From contig CAZFVY010000110.1 in the NCBI GenBank assembly GCA_964522665.1, positions 1 to 23,010 on the forward strand: a DNA stretch of 23,010 nt, given 5' to 3'. Source of the stretch: CAZFVY01 sp964522665. GTDB taxonomy: Bacteria; Verrucomicrobiota; Verrucomicrobiia; Limisphaerales; CAZFVY01. Position 1 is the stretch's first letter. Each line of letters begins with the position of its first letter. Below are positions 1-10,000 of the stretch, one piece after another. Made by a program: the position numbers and the translations under genes. Below the pieces are notes generated by a model. The model did not search any database. It was not told the origin of the DNA and saw nothing but the letters and a program-made list of their open reading frames with translations.

Positions 1-1
1 C

Positions 2-697
2 ACGTCGCCCGACGGGTTCACTTGGTCAAAGCAAGTCTCGGGAACGACGATTGACTTGATCGACGTGACGGACGGGGAAGGGGGATTTGTGACCGTCGGT
101 GGCACCGGCGCAGACGGGGTTATTCTTACGTCGTCGAATGGGACAAATTGGACCAATCGGGGCTACGGTACGGGCGGGGATCTGGCGTGCATCACCCACG
201 GAAACGGTATTTTCGTCGGCGTGGGCGACGCCGGGACAATCCTGACTTCGACCGATGGCGTCACTTGGGTTAGCCGTCCTTCGGGTACCGACAGCTACCT
301 GAACGACATCCACTTCGGAGCGGGCGTATTCGTCGCGGTTGGCAGCGGTGGGAATATTCTGACCTCTTCCGACGGAATTCACTGGGTCCAGCGCGTTTCA
401 TGGACCGCGAACGACTTGCGGGGCATCGCCTTTGGCGCCTACACCTTTGTGGCGGTCGGAGTGACCGGAACCATCCTGCAATCCGATTCCCTGGCGCCGC
501 CCATTCTGACCTATACTCGAGCGGACGCGGGGATGATACTCTCATGGCCGACCAACGCCGTCTTGCAGTCCACGACGATGTCGGACCCGCTGAGCTGGTC
601 CTATGTTACCACCGCGTTCACCACGGTGGGCCCCCAAAACTCGCTCTTCATCGAGACCAGCCGAAGTAATCAACTTTACCGCCTCGTCGGCGAATAG
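2..697 (+). CDS. Secreted BNR/YCF48-like repeat protein, C-terminal part (5' end outside window)
   Basis: The reading frame is already open at the window edge, so the start lies upstream; a TTG at 56 is internal. The visible protein has about four imperfect repeats of roughly 40 residues with the pattern 'FVAVG..G.ILTSSDG..W......T..L..I.FG.G', typical of BNR/YCF48-like beta-propeller blades. It ends in a roughly 70-residue module containing 'ILSWP', 'LQSTT' and a terminal 'LYRL'. From memory, that kind of ending is common on secreted repeat proteins of Verrucomicrobiota. No catalytic residues are visible. A role as an extracellular or surface adhesion/scaffold protein is inference from the fold only. 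The stop is TAG at 695-697, and a GC-rich stem-loop follows. Confidence 0.8.
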   Translation, partial: TSPDGFTWSKQVSGTTIDLIDVTDGEGGFVTVGGTGADGVILTSSNGTNWTNRGYGTGGDLACITHGNGIFVGVGDAGTILTSTDGVTWVSRPSGTDSYLNDIHFGAGVFVAVGSGGNILTSSDGIHWVQRVSWTANDLRGIAFGAYTFVAVGVTGTILQSDSLAPPILTYTRADAGMILSWPTNAVLQSTTMSDPLSWSYVTTAFTTVGPQNSLFIETSRSNQLYRLVGE

Positions 698-715
698 TCC
701 CACTAACCACGCGCG

Positions 716-736
716 CGGCGCCCAGGCAGGGCGCCG
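716..736 (+). terminator. GC-rich stem-loop after the repeat-protein gene
   Basis: An 8-bp perfect stem, CGGCGCCC at 716-723 with GGGCGCCG at 729-736, closes a 5-nt AGGCA loop 19 bp after the stop codon. No U-run follows, so it is a weak intrinsic terminator or an RNA 3'-end stabiliser. Its position between two plus-strand genes suggests it separates their transcripts. Confidence 0.45.
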
Positions 737-776
737 TTCCGCGTTCGGAGGCTTGCATTCTGTACGCGAGTAAGGG

Positions 777-3700
777 ATGACATGCGTCGCAGCTTATGGC
801 GAACCTAGGGCAGACGACGCGAGTATGAATCCGAATTTAGTGATGGCGCCGGCGACGGGTGAGCGCTTGGTACGTTATGTCGGCGACCGCCTTCGGTTCT
901 CCCTGCGTGACGCGGGAGAGCACAAGCTGCACGAAGGATGGCGGGCGTTTTTGCGCACGACGCTCGGGCGTGGCGCCGTCTTGCGGGAGGAGATCATTCG
1001 CGGAGCCGGCGCGGCCGGACCAGTCCTGGGGGCGGCCTGGTACGACCTGCCGCTCCGCCGAGACGGCGGCGAATGGTCGGTTGAAATCGCGCTCACAGAG
1101 GTCGGCTTCTTTCACTCGAAAGCGTACGCGGTGGATCCGTCCGGCCGGCAATTCTGGCCTTGGGGCGCCGATGTGGTCACCTCGGTGCAGCCCGACGCGT
1201 ACCGTTGCGGCAACACGATTTATTGCGCGTTCACGCGGCTCATGGGCGCCACGAAAAACGCCGCGTTGGCGCGCAACGAGGCGACGGAGCAATCGCTCAA
1301 GTCGCTGGATGAGCGCGGTTACGCCGTGATTCCGCCCTCGGGCAAAATCCGCGATTTGATTCGTGAATTGCCGCACATTACCGACGCGCTCGGTTGCCGC
1401 ATCCTGCATTTGCTGCCGGTCAATCCGACGCCGACCACGCTCGCCCGTTTCGGGCGCTACGGCAGTCCGTACGCCTGTGAGGATTTGACCGCCATTGATC
1501 CGGCGCTGATCGATTTTGACCGGAAGACGACGGGAGTGGAACAATTCTGCGAATTGACGTACGCGGCCCACCGAGGTGGCGCGCGCGTCTTTCTCGATTT
1601 GGTGACGAACCACACCGGCTGGCATTCCAGCGTCCAAGAGGCGCACCCAGAGTGGTTTTTGCGCGGCGCGGACGGCAAATTCGTCAGTCCCGGGGCCTGG
1701 GGCGTCACCTGGGAGGATTTGGTCGAGATGAATCACTCGTACACCGCGCTGTGGGAACAGTTGGCGCAGGTCTTCCTGGTCTGGTGCCGACGGGGCGTTG
1801 ATGGTTTCCGCTGCGACGCGGGCTACATGGTGCCCGCGCCGGTCTGGCGTTATCTGATCGCGCGGGTGCGGCAGGAGTTTCCCGAGACGGTGTTTTTGCT
1901 GGAAGGCCTGGGCGGCGCGTGGGAGTTGACCGAGGGCCTGCTGACCGAAGGCGGCATGCAATGGGCCTACTCGGAATTATTTCAGAACTATACGCCATTT
2001 CAGGTGGGCGCGTACCTCGATCACAGTATCAAGCAGAGCCAGCGTTCCGGCGTGTTGGTGCACTATAGCGAAACTCATGATAACGACCGATTGGCCAAGC
2101 GCGGGCGCGAGTGGGCGCTGCTGCGAAATCGGCTCTGCGCGTTGACCAGCGTCAACGGGTGCTTTGGTTTCATGTCGGGCGTCGAATGGTTGGCCACGGA
2201 AAAAATTCTGGTGCATGGATGCACCGGCCTGGCTTGGGGTAACTCACGCAATCTGGTGGCCGAATTGGCCCGGCTCAATCACCTCCTCCGCGATCACCCG
2301 TGTTTCTTCGATGGCGCCACGCTCACCCGGCTGAGTCCGCTCGAGTCGGAGGTGTACGCGTTGCGCCGCGATTCCGAGGAGGGGGTGGATCACCTGCTCG
2401 TGCTCATCAATACCGACGTCGAGCGCGCGCGGGAGTTTCAATTGTCGGAGACGGACTTTCGAGCCATGGGCCGTCCCCGAGTTGACCTGCTGGGCCAGCC
2501 GGTTCCCAGCGCGCGGCACACGGCGGGCGCGCCGTACAAGTTTACCCTGGAACCAGGCGCCTGTTTTTGTCTGGCGCCGGCGGAGGCTCCCAAAGGGTTG
2601 AGCGGCGCCGCGTACGCCCGGGCTCGCGCGCAAGCGGCCTGGGGGCTGACCGCGCTGGCCTATGCGACGCCGGTTCACGAGTTCCCCGCGTACGATTGGC
2701 GGCGCCTGGCGCAAGCGGTCGAGGCGGATCCGTTGAAGTTTCTCGCGGGTTTGGGCGCGAGCGGCGAGACGGCCGGGCGGCCGTCCTATCCGCGCGTGAT
2801 CGAGTGGCGGCCGGAAGACCAACGCCGGGTGACGCTGGTTCCCCCCGAGCACTGGGCGTTGCTGTGGGACGTAACGCCGTTTCGCGCGACCTTGACCGGT
2901 CGGGACGGCGCCGCCGGAAGGCATGTCAGTTCGATCGCGGTTCGCGGTGGGCACGTCGCTTGTTTTCCGCCCGATTCGGCGACCGGCGACGCGGAGTTAA
3001 CGCTTGAGCGTTACGGCGAGGGCGAATCAATCCTGCGCGCGAATCTCCGCTTCCTAGATGAACGACCCATTTATCCGCCAACCGCTGCCGACAAATTCGT
3101 CGGCGGAATCGCGCTGCTGACGAACGGTCGCGGCGGAATGGCGCGCCTCTGCGTCGATCTTGGCGGGATTCAATCGAAATACGATTGCCTCCTGGGCGCG
3201 AACCTGCACCCGAGGGTGCCGGTGGACCGGCACGTATTCGCCAAACGCGCGCGCGTTTGGATCAACGCGAACGGCTTCATCTCGCCGCTGAACGCGCGGA
3301 ACTTGGGGAGCTTTGACGCCGGTCCGCCGGCGACCTGGCGCTTTGTCGCCTCCGCGGGCGGCGGGCGAACCGTCGAGATTTTTCTGGAGGCGGAGATGCT
3401 CGACGGGCTAAACGCGACGGCGTTGCGGTTTTGGCGGGGCCGGGAGGGCGCGGACTCGCTCTTGTCCTCGTTACCCAATTCCGCCGCCAGGCGCGCCGAG
3501 GCCGAAGGTCCGGCCACGGTTCAAATCGTCGTCCGCATCGATCTCGAAGACCGGAATTTTCATTGGGAGACGCGCCGCAACGGAGGCTCCGAGAATCATT
3601 TCGCGGCGAATTGTTTTGCGCTCACGGACGGCGTCGGGTTCGTGTTCCGCCCCCGGCCCGATCACCAATTCCGAGTGGCCTGCAGCGCCGGCGCTTACCA

Positions 3701-5171
3701 TGCGGAGCCTGAATGGGCGGAGCGCATCCCGCATCCGATCGAGCAGACGCGCGGCCAGGTCGGCGATGGCGACGCCTATAGCCCGGGTTGGTTTGAGATG
3801 CCCCTGGCGGCCGGTGAACGGGTGGTTCTGCTCGCGAGCGCGGAGACGGAACGGTTAACGCTGGACGACGCGCGGGTAACGCAATCAACGGTCGGCGCCC
3901 GGGACGTCGGATCGCCATTTCCGGCCGCGGATACTTTTGGGCGGCAATTATTCCGCGCGGCCCACGATTATCTCGCGCGACGGGACGATGGCAAGACCGT
4001 GATCGCCGGCTATCCGTGGTTCCTGGATTGGGGACGTGATTCGCTCATTGCCGCCCGCGGACTGATCAAAGCGGGAATGTTCGACGAAGTGCGGCAACTG
4101 TTGACGATTTTCGGCCGCTTTGAACAGCGGGGCACGCTGCCGAATACCATTCACGGGCAGGACGCAACGAATCGGGAAACCTCGGATGCGCCATTGTGGT
4201 ACGGCGTCGTCTGTGAAGAATGGGCGGCGGAGAGCGGGCCGGGCGGCGCGGACCGGGGCGGGAATTCGATTTACGATTTGCCCGTTGATTCCGGCGGGCG
4301 CACCGTCGCGGACGTGCTCCGCGCGATTGGCGTGGGTTATGTTCAAGGGGCGGGGAACGGCGTGCGCATGGACTCGGCTTCGGGGCTGATTTGGAGTCCG
4401 TCGCATTTCACCTGGATGGATACCAACTTTCCCGCCGGAACGCCCCGCGAGGGCTATCCGGTCGAGATTCAGGCGCTCTGGATTCGACTGCTGCGCCAAC
4501 TGGAGCGATTGGGCGCCAAGGCGGAAGGCGAACCGTGGGCGGCTTTGGCGAACCGCGCCGAAGAGTCGCTGCAGCGTTACTTCTGGCTGGAAGAGCGGGG
4601 TTACTACGCCGATTTGCTGCGCGCGGGCGCCGGCCAGGCGGCGCGAATCAGTCCGGCCGATGACGCCTTGCGGAGCAACGGACTCTTCACCGTGAGCCTG
4701 GATCTGGTCACCGGCGAACGCGCCCGCCGCTGCGTGGCGGCGGCGCTCCGGTATCTTTTGGTTCCGGGCGCGCTGCGCTCGCTGGCGCCGCTCCGCGTCT
4801 CGCTGCCACTTCCGGTTTACGGGAATGACGGCCGGCTTTTGAATAACCCGCCCGAGCCGTACTGGGGGCGGTATGAAGGAGACGAGGACACGCGGCGCAA
4901 GCCGGCCTATCACAATGGCACCGCGTGGACGTGGACCTTTCCGAGCTTTTGCGAGGCGCTGGCCAAGGCGTGGGACTATGCGCCGGAGGCGGTCGCGGCC
5001 GCCCGCGCGTATTTGGGAAGCTCCACGCGTTTGATGGCGGAGGGATGCGTGGGGCAAATTCCCGAAATCCTCGATGGCGACGCGCCTCATCGCCAGCGGG
5101 GTTGCGATGCCCAGGCGTGGGGCGTGACGGAGGCGTTGCGGGTTTGGAAATTGCTTTCGGGTCCACTCTGA
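777..5171 (+). CDS. Glycogen debranching enzyme fusion: GH13 amylase-like domain + GDE_N/GDE_C (GH133) amylo-1,6-glucosidase
   Basis: This 1464-residue protein probably debranches glycogen or similar alpha-glucans in the cytoplasm; no signal peptide is visible. The N-terminal half (about 150-620) is a GH13 barrel with all four signature regions: D274..N278-H279, the nucleophile in GFRCD (D347), the acid/base E376 in LLEG, and H434-D435 in ETHDND. This half could act as a 4-alpha-glucanotransferase. Residues about 775-1000 resemble the GDE_N sandwich (LLTNGRGGMA, then SKYDCLLGANLHP). Residues about 1060-1460 are GDE_C, with GYPWFLDWGRD near 1078-1088, TWMD at 1212-1215 and TPREGYPVEIQALW at 1222-1235. 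The two halves together parallel the bifunctional design of eukaryotic debranching enzyme, but the C-terminal half looks like the shorter prokaryotic enzyme. The start at 777 has a purine-rich GTAAGGG directly upstream; ATG 825 (MNPNLV) is an alternative. The residue 620-775 linker is not recognised. Confidence 0.9.
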   Translation: MTCVAAYGEPRADDASMNPNLVMAPATGERLVRYVGDRLRFSLRDAGEHKLHEGWRAFLRTTLGRGAVLREEIIRGAGAAGPVLGAAWYDLPLRRDGGEWSVEIALTEVGFFHSKAYAVDPSGRQFWPWGADVVTSVQPDAYRCGNTIYCAFTRLMGATKNAALARNEATEQSLKSLDERGYAVIPPSGKIRDLIRELPHITDALGCRILHLLPVNPTPTTLARFGRYGSPYACEDLTAIDPALIDFDRKTTGVEQFCELTYAAHRGGARVFLDLVTNHTGWHSSVQEAHPEWFLRGADGKFVSPGAWGVTWEDLVEMNHSYTALWEQLAQVFLVWCRRGVDGFRCDAGYMVPAPVWRYLIARVRQEFPETVFLLEGLGGAWELTEGLLTEGGMQWAYSELFQNYTPFQVGAYLDHSIKQSQRSGVLVHYSETHDNDRLAKRGREWALLRNRLCALTSVNGCFGFMSGVEWLATEKILVHGCTGLAWGNSRNLVAELARLNHLLRDHPCFFDGATLTRLSPLESEVYALRRDSEEGVDHLLVLINTDVERAREFQLSETDFRAMGRPRVDLLGQPVPSARHTAGAPYKFTLEPGACFCLAPAEAPKGLSGAAYARARAQAAWGLTALAYATPVHEFPAYDWRRLAQAVEADPLKFLAGLGASGETAGRPSYPRVIEWRPEDQRRVTLVPPEHWALLWDVTPFRATLTGRDGAAGRHVSSIAVRGGHVACFPPDSATGDAELTLERYGEGESILRANLRFLDERPIYPPTAADKFVGGIALLTNGRGGMARLCVDLGGIQSKYDCLLGANLHPRVPVDRHVFAKRARVWINANGFISPLNARNLGSFDAGPPATWRFVASAGGGRTVEIFLEAEMLDGLNATALRFWRGREGADSLLSSLPNSAARRAEAEGPATVQIVVRIDLEDRNFHWETRRNGGSENHFAANCFALTDGVGFVFRPRPDHQFRVACSAGAYHAEPEWAERIPHPIEQTRGQVGDGDAYSPGWFEMPLAAGERVVLLASAETERLTLDDARVTQSTVGARDVGSPFPAADTFGRQLFRAAHDYLARRDDGKTVIAGYPWFLDWGRDSLIAARGLIKAGMFDEVRQLLTIFGRFEQRGTLPNTIHGQDATNRETSDAPLWYGVVCEEWAAESGPGGADRGGNSIYDLPVDSGGRTVADVLRAIGVGYVQGAGNGVRMDSASGLIWSPSHFTWMDTNFPAGTPREGYPVEIQALWIRLLRQLERLGAKAEGEPWAALANRAEESLQRYFWLEERGYYADLLRAGAGQAARISPADDALRSNGLFTVSLDLVTGERARRCVAAALRYLLVPGALRSLAPLRVSLPLPVYGNDGRLLNNPPEPYWGRYEGDEDTRRKPAYHNGTAWTWTFPSFCEALAKAWDYAPEAVAAARAYLGSSTRLMAEGCVGQIPEILDGDAPHRQRGCDAQAWGVTEALRVWKLLSGPL

Positions 5172-5306
5172 GGTCATGGAGGCCCGCGTGCCAACGCTTA
5201 TCCCGCGCCGCCGGATGGCTTGGCGTTGCCAAAAGGCGGAGGTCGCGGGCAAATACCTCGCCAAAAACCCGTGACATTCGGTCGCGAAACTCCTGAGAAT
5301 CGTTCC

Positions 5307-6734
5307 ATGACGCAGGCTAACGAGTTCTTGAGCGATCCGCGGCGCGGCGCCGGCGCGACCTGCGGCCGCCGCCGCGGTCTCGTGGCCGGCATTCGCTGCC
5401 TGGCCGTAGCGGCGGGCCTCGGGTTCGCGGCGCCGGTCTTTGGAGCGGAGGCGGGGCCTTTGCCTTGGAGCGCGCAGCCCTTGACGTTGGCGAACTGTGT
5501 CGATGTGGCGTTGCGGCAGAACAGTGGGGTGTTGCGTGGCCGCAGCGATCTGGAGGCGGCTTACGGGGTGGTGATTCAGACGCGAGCGATCGCGATGCCG
5601 AAAATTCAGGCGACGGGCGACTACCGAGCCACGGACGCCGTCGAGAAGCTGCCGATTCCGATCATTACCGCGACCGGCGACCAGACCTGGTCGGCGAACA
5701 TCCAGGTGGTGCAGACAATCTACCAGGGCGGGCGGATATCCTCGGCTTTACGCGCGGCGAAGCTGACAAAAGAGCAGGCGATTCTGCAGTTTCAGACGGT
5801 CTTGACCGATACCGTGCTGGATGTGACCGTGGCTTTTTACGATGTGCTGCTGGCCAAACAGTTGATCGTCGTGCAGGAGGCCTCGGTCAAGCTGTTGGGC
5901 CAGGAACTGGAGGACCAGAAGCGGCGCCTGGACGCCGGCACGGCGCCGTCTTTCAACGTGTTGCGGGCGGAAGTCGAACTGGCCAACGCGCGGCCGCGGC
6001 TGATCCGGGCGCGCAATGACTACCGCGTCGCCAAGAACAATCTGGCGAACCTGCTCGGCTACCGGATTCCCCGGGAAATGCTCGAAGATGTGCCCTTGGA
6101 GCTGGCCGGACGGCTGGAGGCCGAACCTTGGGAAATCGACCTGCCGACCGGCATTTCCCAGGCGCTGGGCAAACGGCCGGAATTGGCCGCGCTGCGCAAG
6201 GCCGAGTCGTTGCGCCGGGAAGACATCGTCGCGGCGAGCGGCGGCGCCAAGCCCACGGTTCAACTGTTCGGTGGTTACGGCGCCCGGACGTCGCAAATTT
6301 ATTCCGACCTGACCCGGGACGTGCATGGTTGGGCGGCGGGCGCGCAGGTGAGTTGGGATATCTTTGACGGGTTTCTGACTCGCGGCAAAGTGGACCAGGC
6401 TCGAGCGCTCCTGGACCGGTCGCGGGTGGACTTGGACGACACGGCGCGCCGCGTCGAATTGGAAGTGCGCACGGCCTACTCGAACTTTATCGAGGCCCGG
6501 GAGTTGCTTGAATCGCAGAAAAAAAACCAGGAACAGGCCGACGAGGCGTTGCGCCAGGCGAACGCGCGGAGCGAGGCCGGTACCGGGACGCAATTGGACG
6601 TCTTAGGCGCGCAGACGGCGCTCACGGAAGCGCGTACCACGCAAATTCAGGCCCTGCATGATTACGCGGTGGCGCGGGCCAGGCTGGAACGGGCGATCGG
6701 TCGAAACGTCGTGGAGCCGCCGGTGTCGCCGTAG
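5307..6734 (+). CDS. TolC-family outer membrane efflux/secretion channel protein
   Basis: This 475-residue protein has two OEP repeats. One starts near 'LTLANCVDVALRQNSG' after the signal peptide; the second lies around 'QVSWDIFDGFLTRGKVDQAR'. Long alpha-helical hairpins rich in Ala, Glu and Arg flank conserved turns such as TIYQGG. Members form trimeric outer-membrane barrels with periplasmic tunnels that work with RND/ABC pumps or type I exporters. The start at ATG 5307 gives an Arg-rich N-region, a hydrophobic stretch (about 24-44) and a likely cleavage after VFGA (about residue 47). The frame extends upstream to a TTG at 5220, but that would bury the signal peptide. No clear Shine-Dalgarno is seen. 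No adaptor or pump gene is present on either side, so the partner must be encoded elsewhere. Confidence 0.92.
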   Translation: MTQANEFLSDPRRGAGATCGRRRGLVAGIRCLAVAAGLGFAAPVFGAEAGPLPWSAQPLTLANCVDVALRQNSGVLRGRSDLEAAYGVVIQTRAIAMPKIQATGDYRATDAVEKLPIPIITATGDQTWSANIQVVQTIYQGGRISSALRAAKLTKEQAILQFQTVLTDTVLDVTVAFYDVLLAKQLIVVQEASVKLLGQELEDQKRRLDAGTAPSFNVLRAEVELANARPRLIRARNDYRVAKNNLANLLGYRIPREMLEDVPLELAGRLEAEPWEIDLPTGISQALGKRPELAALRKAESLRREDIVAASGGAKPTVQLFGGYGARTSQIYSDLTRDVHGWAAGAQVSWDIFDGFLTRGKVDQARALLDRSRVDLDDTARRVELEVRTAYSNFIEARELLESQKKNQEQADEALRQANARSEAGTGTQLDVLGAQTALTEARTTQIQALHDYAVARARLERAIGRNVVEPPVSP

Positions 6735-7001
6735 GCTGGCGCGAGCGGTGGGGTCCGGGTTCGCGTTACGCCGCTACCGAATATTTCGGGCGCAAGCCGT
6801 ATGCCGTTTGCCGGTTGCTGAATGGCGCCGAATCTGCGAGCCTTACCGATGGGTGAGCGGGCACACGTCCAGAACCGGGGCCGCGCGGGATTCGGGGGTT
6901 GGCACGGCGATTGCGGCTCGGGACGAAGCTTATTTCGAGGCTCCGAGCGTTCCAGTGGCCGCGGACGCCTCCCACGGTCCGGTAGCCAGTGGGACTGATC
7001 G

Positions 7002-10000
7002 ATGACTAAGCCGTCCTCCAGTGTCTTGTTAAAGCGGCTCGCCGAGATGGCGGCCATCGCGATCGCGTACTTTGCCGCGGGGCGCCTCGGACTCCTGTTG
7101 GCCATCCCGCCGGGCTACGCCACCGCCGTGTGGCCGCCGTCGGGACTGGCGCTGGCCGGGGCGCTGATCCTCGGGTACCGAGTCTGGCCCGGAATCGCGC
7201 TCGGCGCCGCCCTGATCAATATCGGGAACGGCTTTGACGCCGGGAGCGCGACGGCGGCCCTGAAGTCGCTGGCGCTGGCGGGCGGAGTGGGGGCGGGGGC
7301 CGCGTTGGAGACCATCGTCGGCGCTTGGTTGATTCGGCGGTTCGTCGGTTATCCGGCGGGATTGGTTCAAGGGCGGGAGGTGATGCGATTTCTGACGCTG
7401 GGCGGGCCGGTAAGTTGCGTCATCAACGCCACCGTCGGCGCCACCGTTATGTGGTTGGCCGGGGCGATTCCCTCCGCGAATTATTTGTTTAGTTGGTGGA
7501 CCTGGTGGGTGGGCGACACGATCGGCGTGTTGGTTTTCACGCCGACGCTTTTGGTCTGGTTTGGGGAGCCCCGGGAATTGTGGCGGCGCCGCCGGCTCTC
7601 GTTGGTGGGGCCTCTGGCGCTAACGTTCGCGCTGGCGGTGGCGATGTTCGCCTACGCGAGCAACTGGGAACAAAATCGGCTGGTGCGTGAATTCGAACGC
7701 CGGGCCGACGGCGTGACGGCCGGGCTTAAGAAGGACGTCGATGGCTACATTGATCTTCTGGACTCGATCGGCGCGCTCTACGCGAGTTCGCCGGCGGTGA
7801 CGCGCCATGATTTTCAACTCTTCGTGGAGCGTTCCTTTGCGCGGCATCCGGGGATTCAGGCGCTCGAATGGGCGCCTCGAATTCACGACGCTCAGCGGAC
7901 GGTGTTTGAGGGCGCGGTTCGTCGGGAAGGCTACGCCGGTTTCCAGATCACCGAGAAGGACGGGCAGCAGCGGCTCATTCGGGCGGCGCCGCGGCCGACT
8001 TACTTTCCGATCGAGTTCATCGAGCCATTCGCCGGCAACCAGCCCGCGTTTGGCTTTGACGTGCTCTCGGCGCCGGGCCGCGCCGAGACGCTCAATCGCG
8101 CGTGCGATTCCGGCCGCGCCGTGGCAACCGGTCGCGTTCAGTTGATCCAGGACATCGGAAGTCAGGCGGGACTGCTGATCTACCTGCCGGCGTTCGCGCG
8201 CGGGCTGCCGCGCGAGACGGTCGAACAGCGGCGTCAGGCGTTGACCGGTTTCGTGGTGGGCGTTTTCCGCGTGAGTGACGTCGTGGCGGCGGCGTTTCAG
8301 GGCGCGGCGGCGAACGATCTCGATCTGCTACTGGTCGATCACTCGGAAGCCGGCCCGGCCGGCGCTCTCTACGACAGCCGAGATCCGGCACGACCGCGCG
8401 GCGCTTCGGAACGCCTGAAGGATTTTCGATGGAACGCGCCGATTCCGATGCCCGGGCGCGTCTGGGAGGCTCAGGTGGTGCCCCGCGCGGAATACCTCTC
8501 CCGGCATCGTTCGTGGCTCGCGTGGAGCATCTTGGCCGCGGGACTACTGTTCACCGGCTTGCTGGGCGCGTTTCTGTTGGTGATCACCGGCCGAACGGAG
8601 GCGGTGCAGGCGCAGGTGGAAGCCCGGACTTCCGAGTTGAGCGCCCGCAATCATCAACTGGATATCGAAACGCGTGAGCGGCGGCGCTTGGAGCAATGGT
8701 TTCGCGCGCTGCTCGAATCCGCTCCCGACGCGATCGTCGTCACGAACGCGGAGGGCAAAATATTGTTGGTCAATTCCCAAACCGAGCGGCTGTTCGGTTA
8801 TCCGCGGTCCGAAATGTTGGGACAGTTGGTCGAATTCCTGGCGCCCACTCGTTTTCGCGACGAGCATTCGGCCCTGCGCCGCGACTCCGCCGCGACGCTC
8901 AACATCCGTCCCATGGGGCGGGGGAAGGAGCTTTACGGTTTGCGGAAGGATCAGACGGAGTTTCCCATTGAGGTGAGCCTAAGCCCGCTGGAAAACGAAG
9001 AGGGAAAGCTGATCTTCAGCGCGATTCGCGATATTAGCGAGCGAAAGGCCGCCGACGAGGCGTTGAGGAACTCGCAGGCGCTCTACCACTCGCTCGTGGC
9101 GACGCTCCCCGTGAGCGTTTGGCGCAAGGATCTCGCCGGCCGGTTCACGTTCGCCAATCCGTGTTTCTGTCAAACCGTCGGGCGTTCAATTTGGGAGATC
9201 ATCGGTAAAACGGTCTTCGACTTCTATAGCGTGGAGGCGGCCGAGAAATCGACGCGGGAAGATCAGCGAGTGGTGCAAAGTGGCGAGCGCCTTGAAACGA
9301 CGGTGACGCAGCCATTGCTCTCCGGCGAGGTCAGGTACGCGCACGTGATAAAAACCCCGATTCACGACCTCCTGGGCCAGGTGGTTGGCATCCAGGGCAT
9401 TTCCACCGACGTGACGGAGCGGCAGCGGTTCCAGGCCGACTTGGCGCAGGCGCGCGACGCGGCCCTTGAGTCGGCCCGGCTGAAGTCGGAATTTCTGGCG
9501 AATATGAGTCACGAAATTCGGACGCCGATGAACGGAGTGATCGGCATGTTGCAACTGCTCGCCGAGACCCCTTTGAGCGAGGAGCAGCGGGATTATGTCA
9601 AGACGATTAACAGCAGCGCGGAAACCTTGCTCGCCATTCTGAACGATATTCTCGATCTTTCGAAGATCGAGGCGGGCAAGCTCACCTTTGAGTCAATTGA
9701 CTTTGACCTCCGAGAAACCTTGCGCGAGACGCTGCGAGTCTTTGTCGGACGCGGGCGGACCAAAGGACTGCTGGTATCACTGCAGATCGACGACCGCGCG
9801 CCCGCGCGCCTCCGGGGAGACCCCCTGAGACTGCGTCAAGTCTTGACGAACCTGATCAGCAACGCCGTAAAATTCACCGAGCGCGGCGAGATCGTGGCGC
9901 GCGCTGATCTGGAGGGCGAGCCGGACACGCACGCGCGCATTCGGTTCTCCGTGACCGATACCGGCATCGGGATTGCGCCGGAAGCGCGAGCCAGGCTCTT

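Noticed and set aside
837..1961. 374-codon minus-strand frame
   Set aside because: Antisense to the GH13 motifs of the debranching enzyme; its composition is that of a shadow frame.
3948..5264. 438-codon minus-strand frame opposite the debranching enzyme
   Set aside because: Arg/Pro/Ala-rich translation with no domain, lying antisense to clearly conserved GDE_C motifs. Typical of GC-rich antisense frames.
5220..5306. N-terminal extension of the TolC protein from TTG 5220
   Set aside because: It would place about 29 extra polar residues before the signal peptide; ATG 5307 gives a normal export signal.
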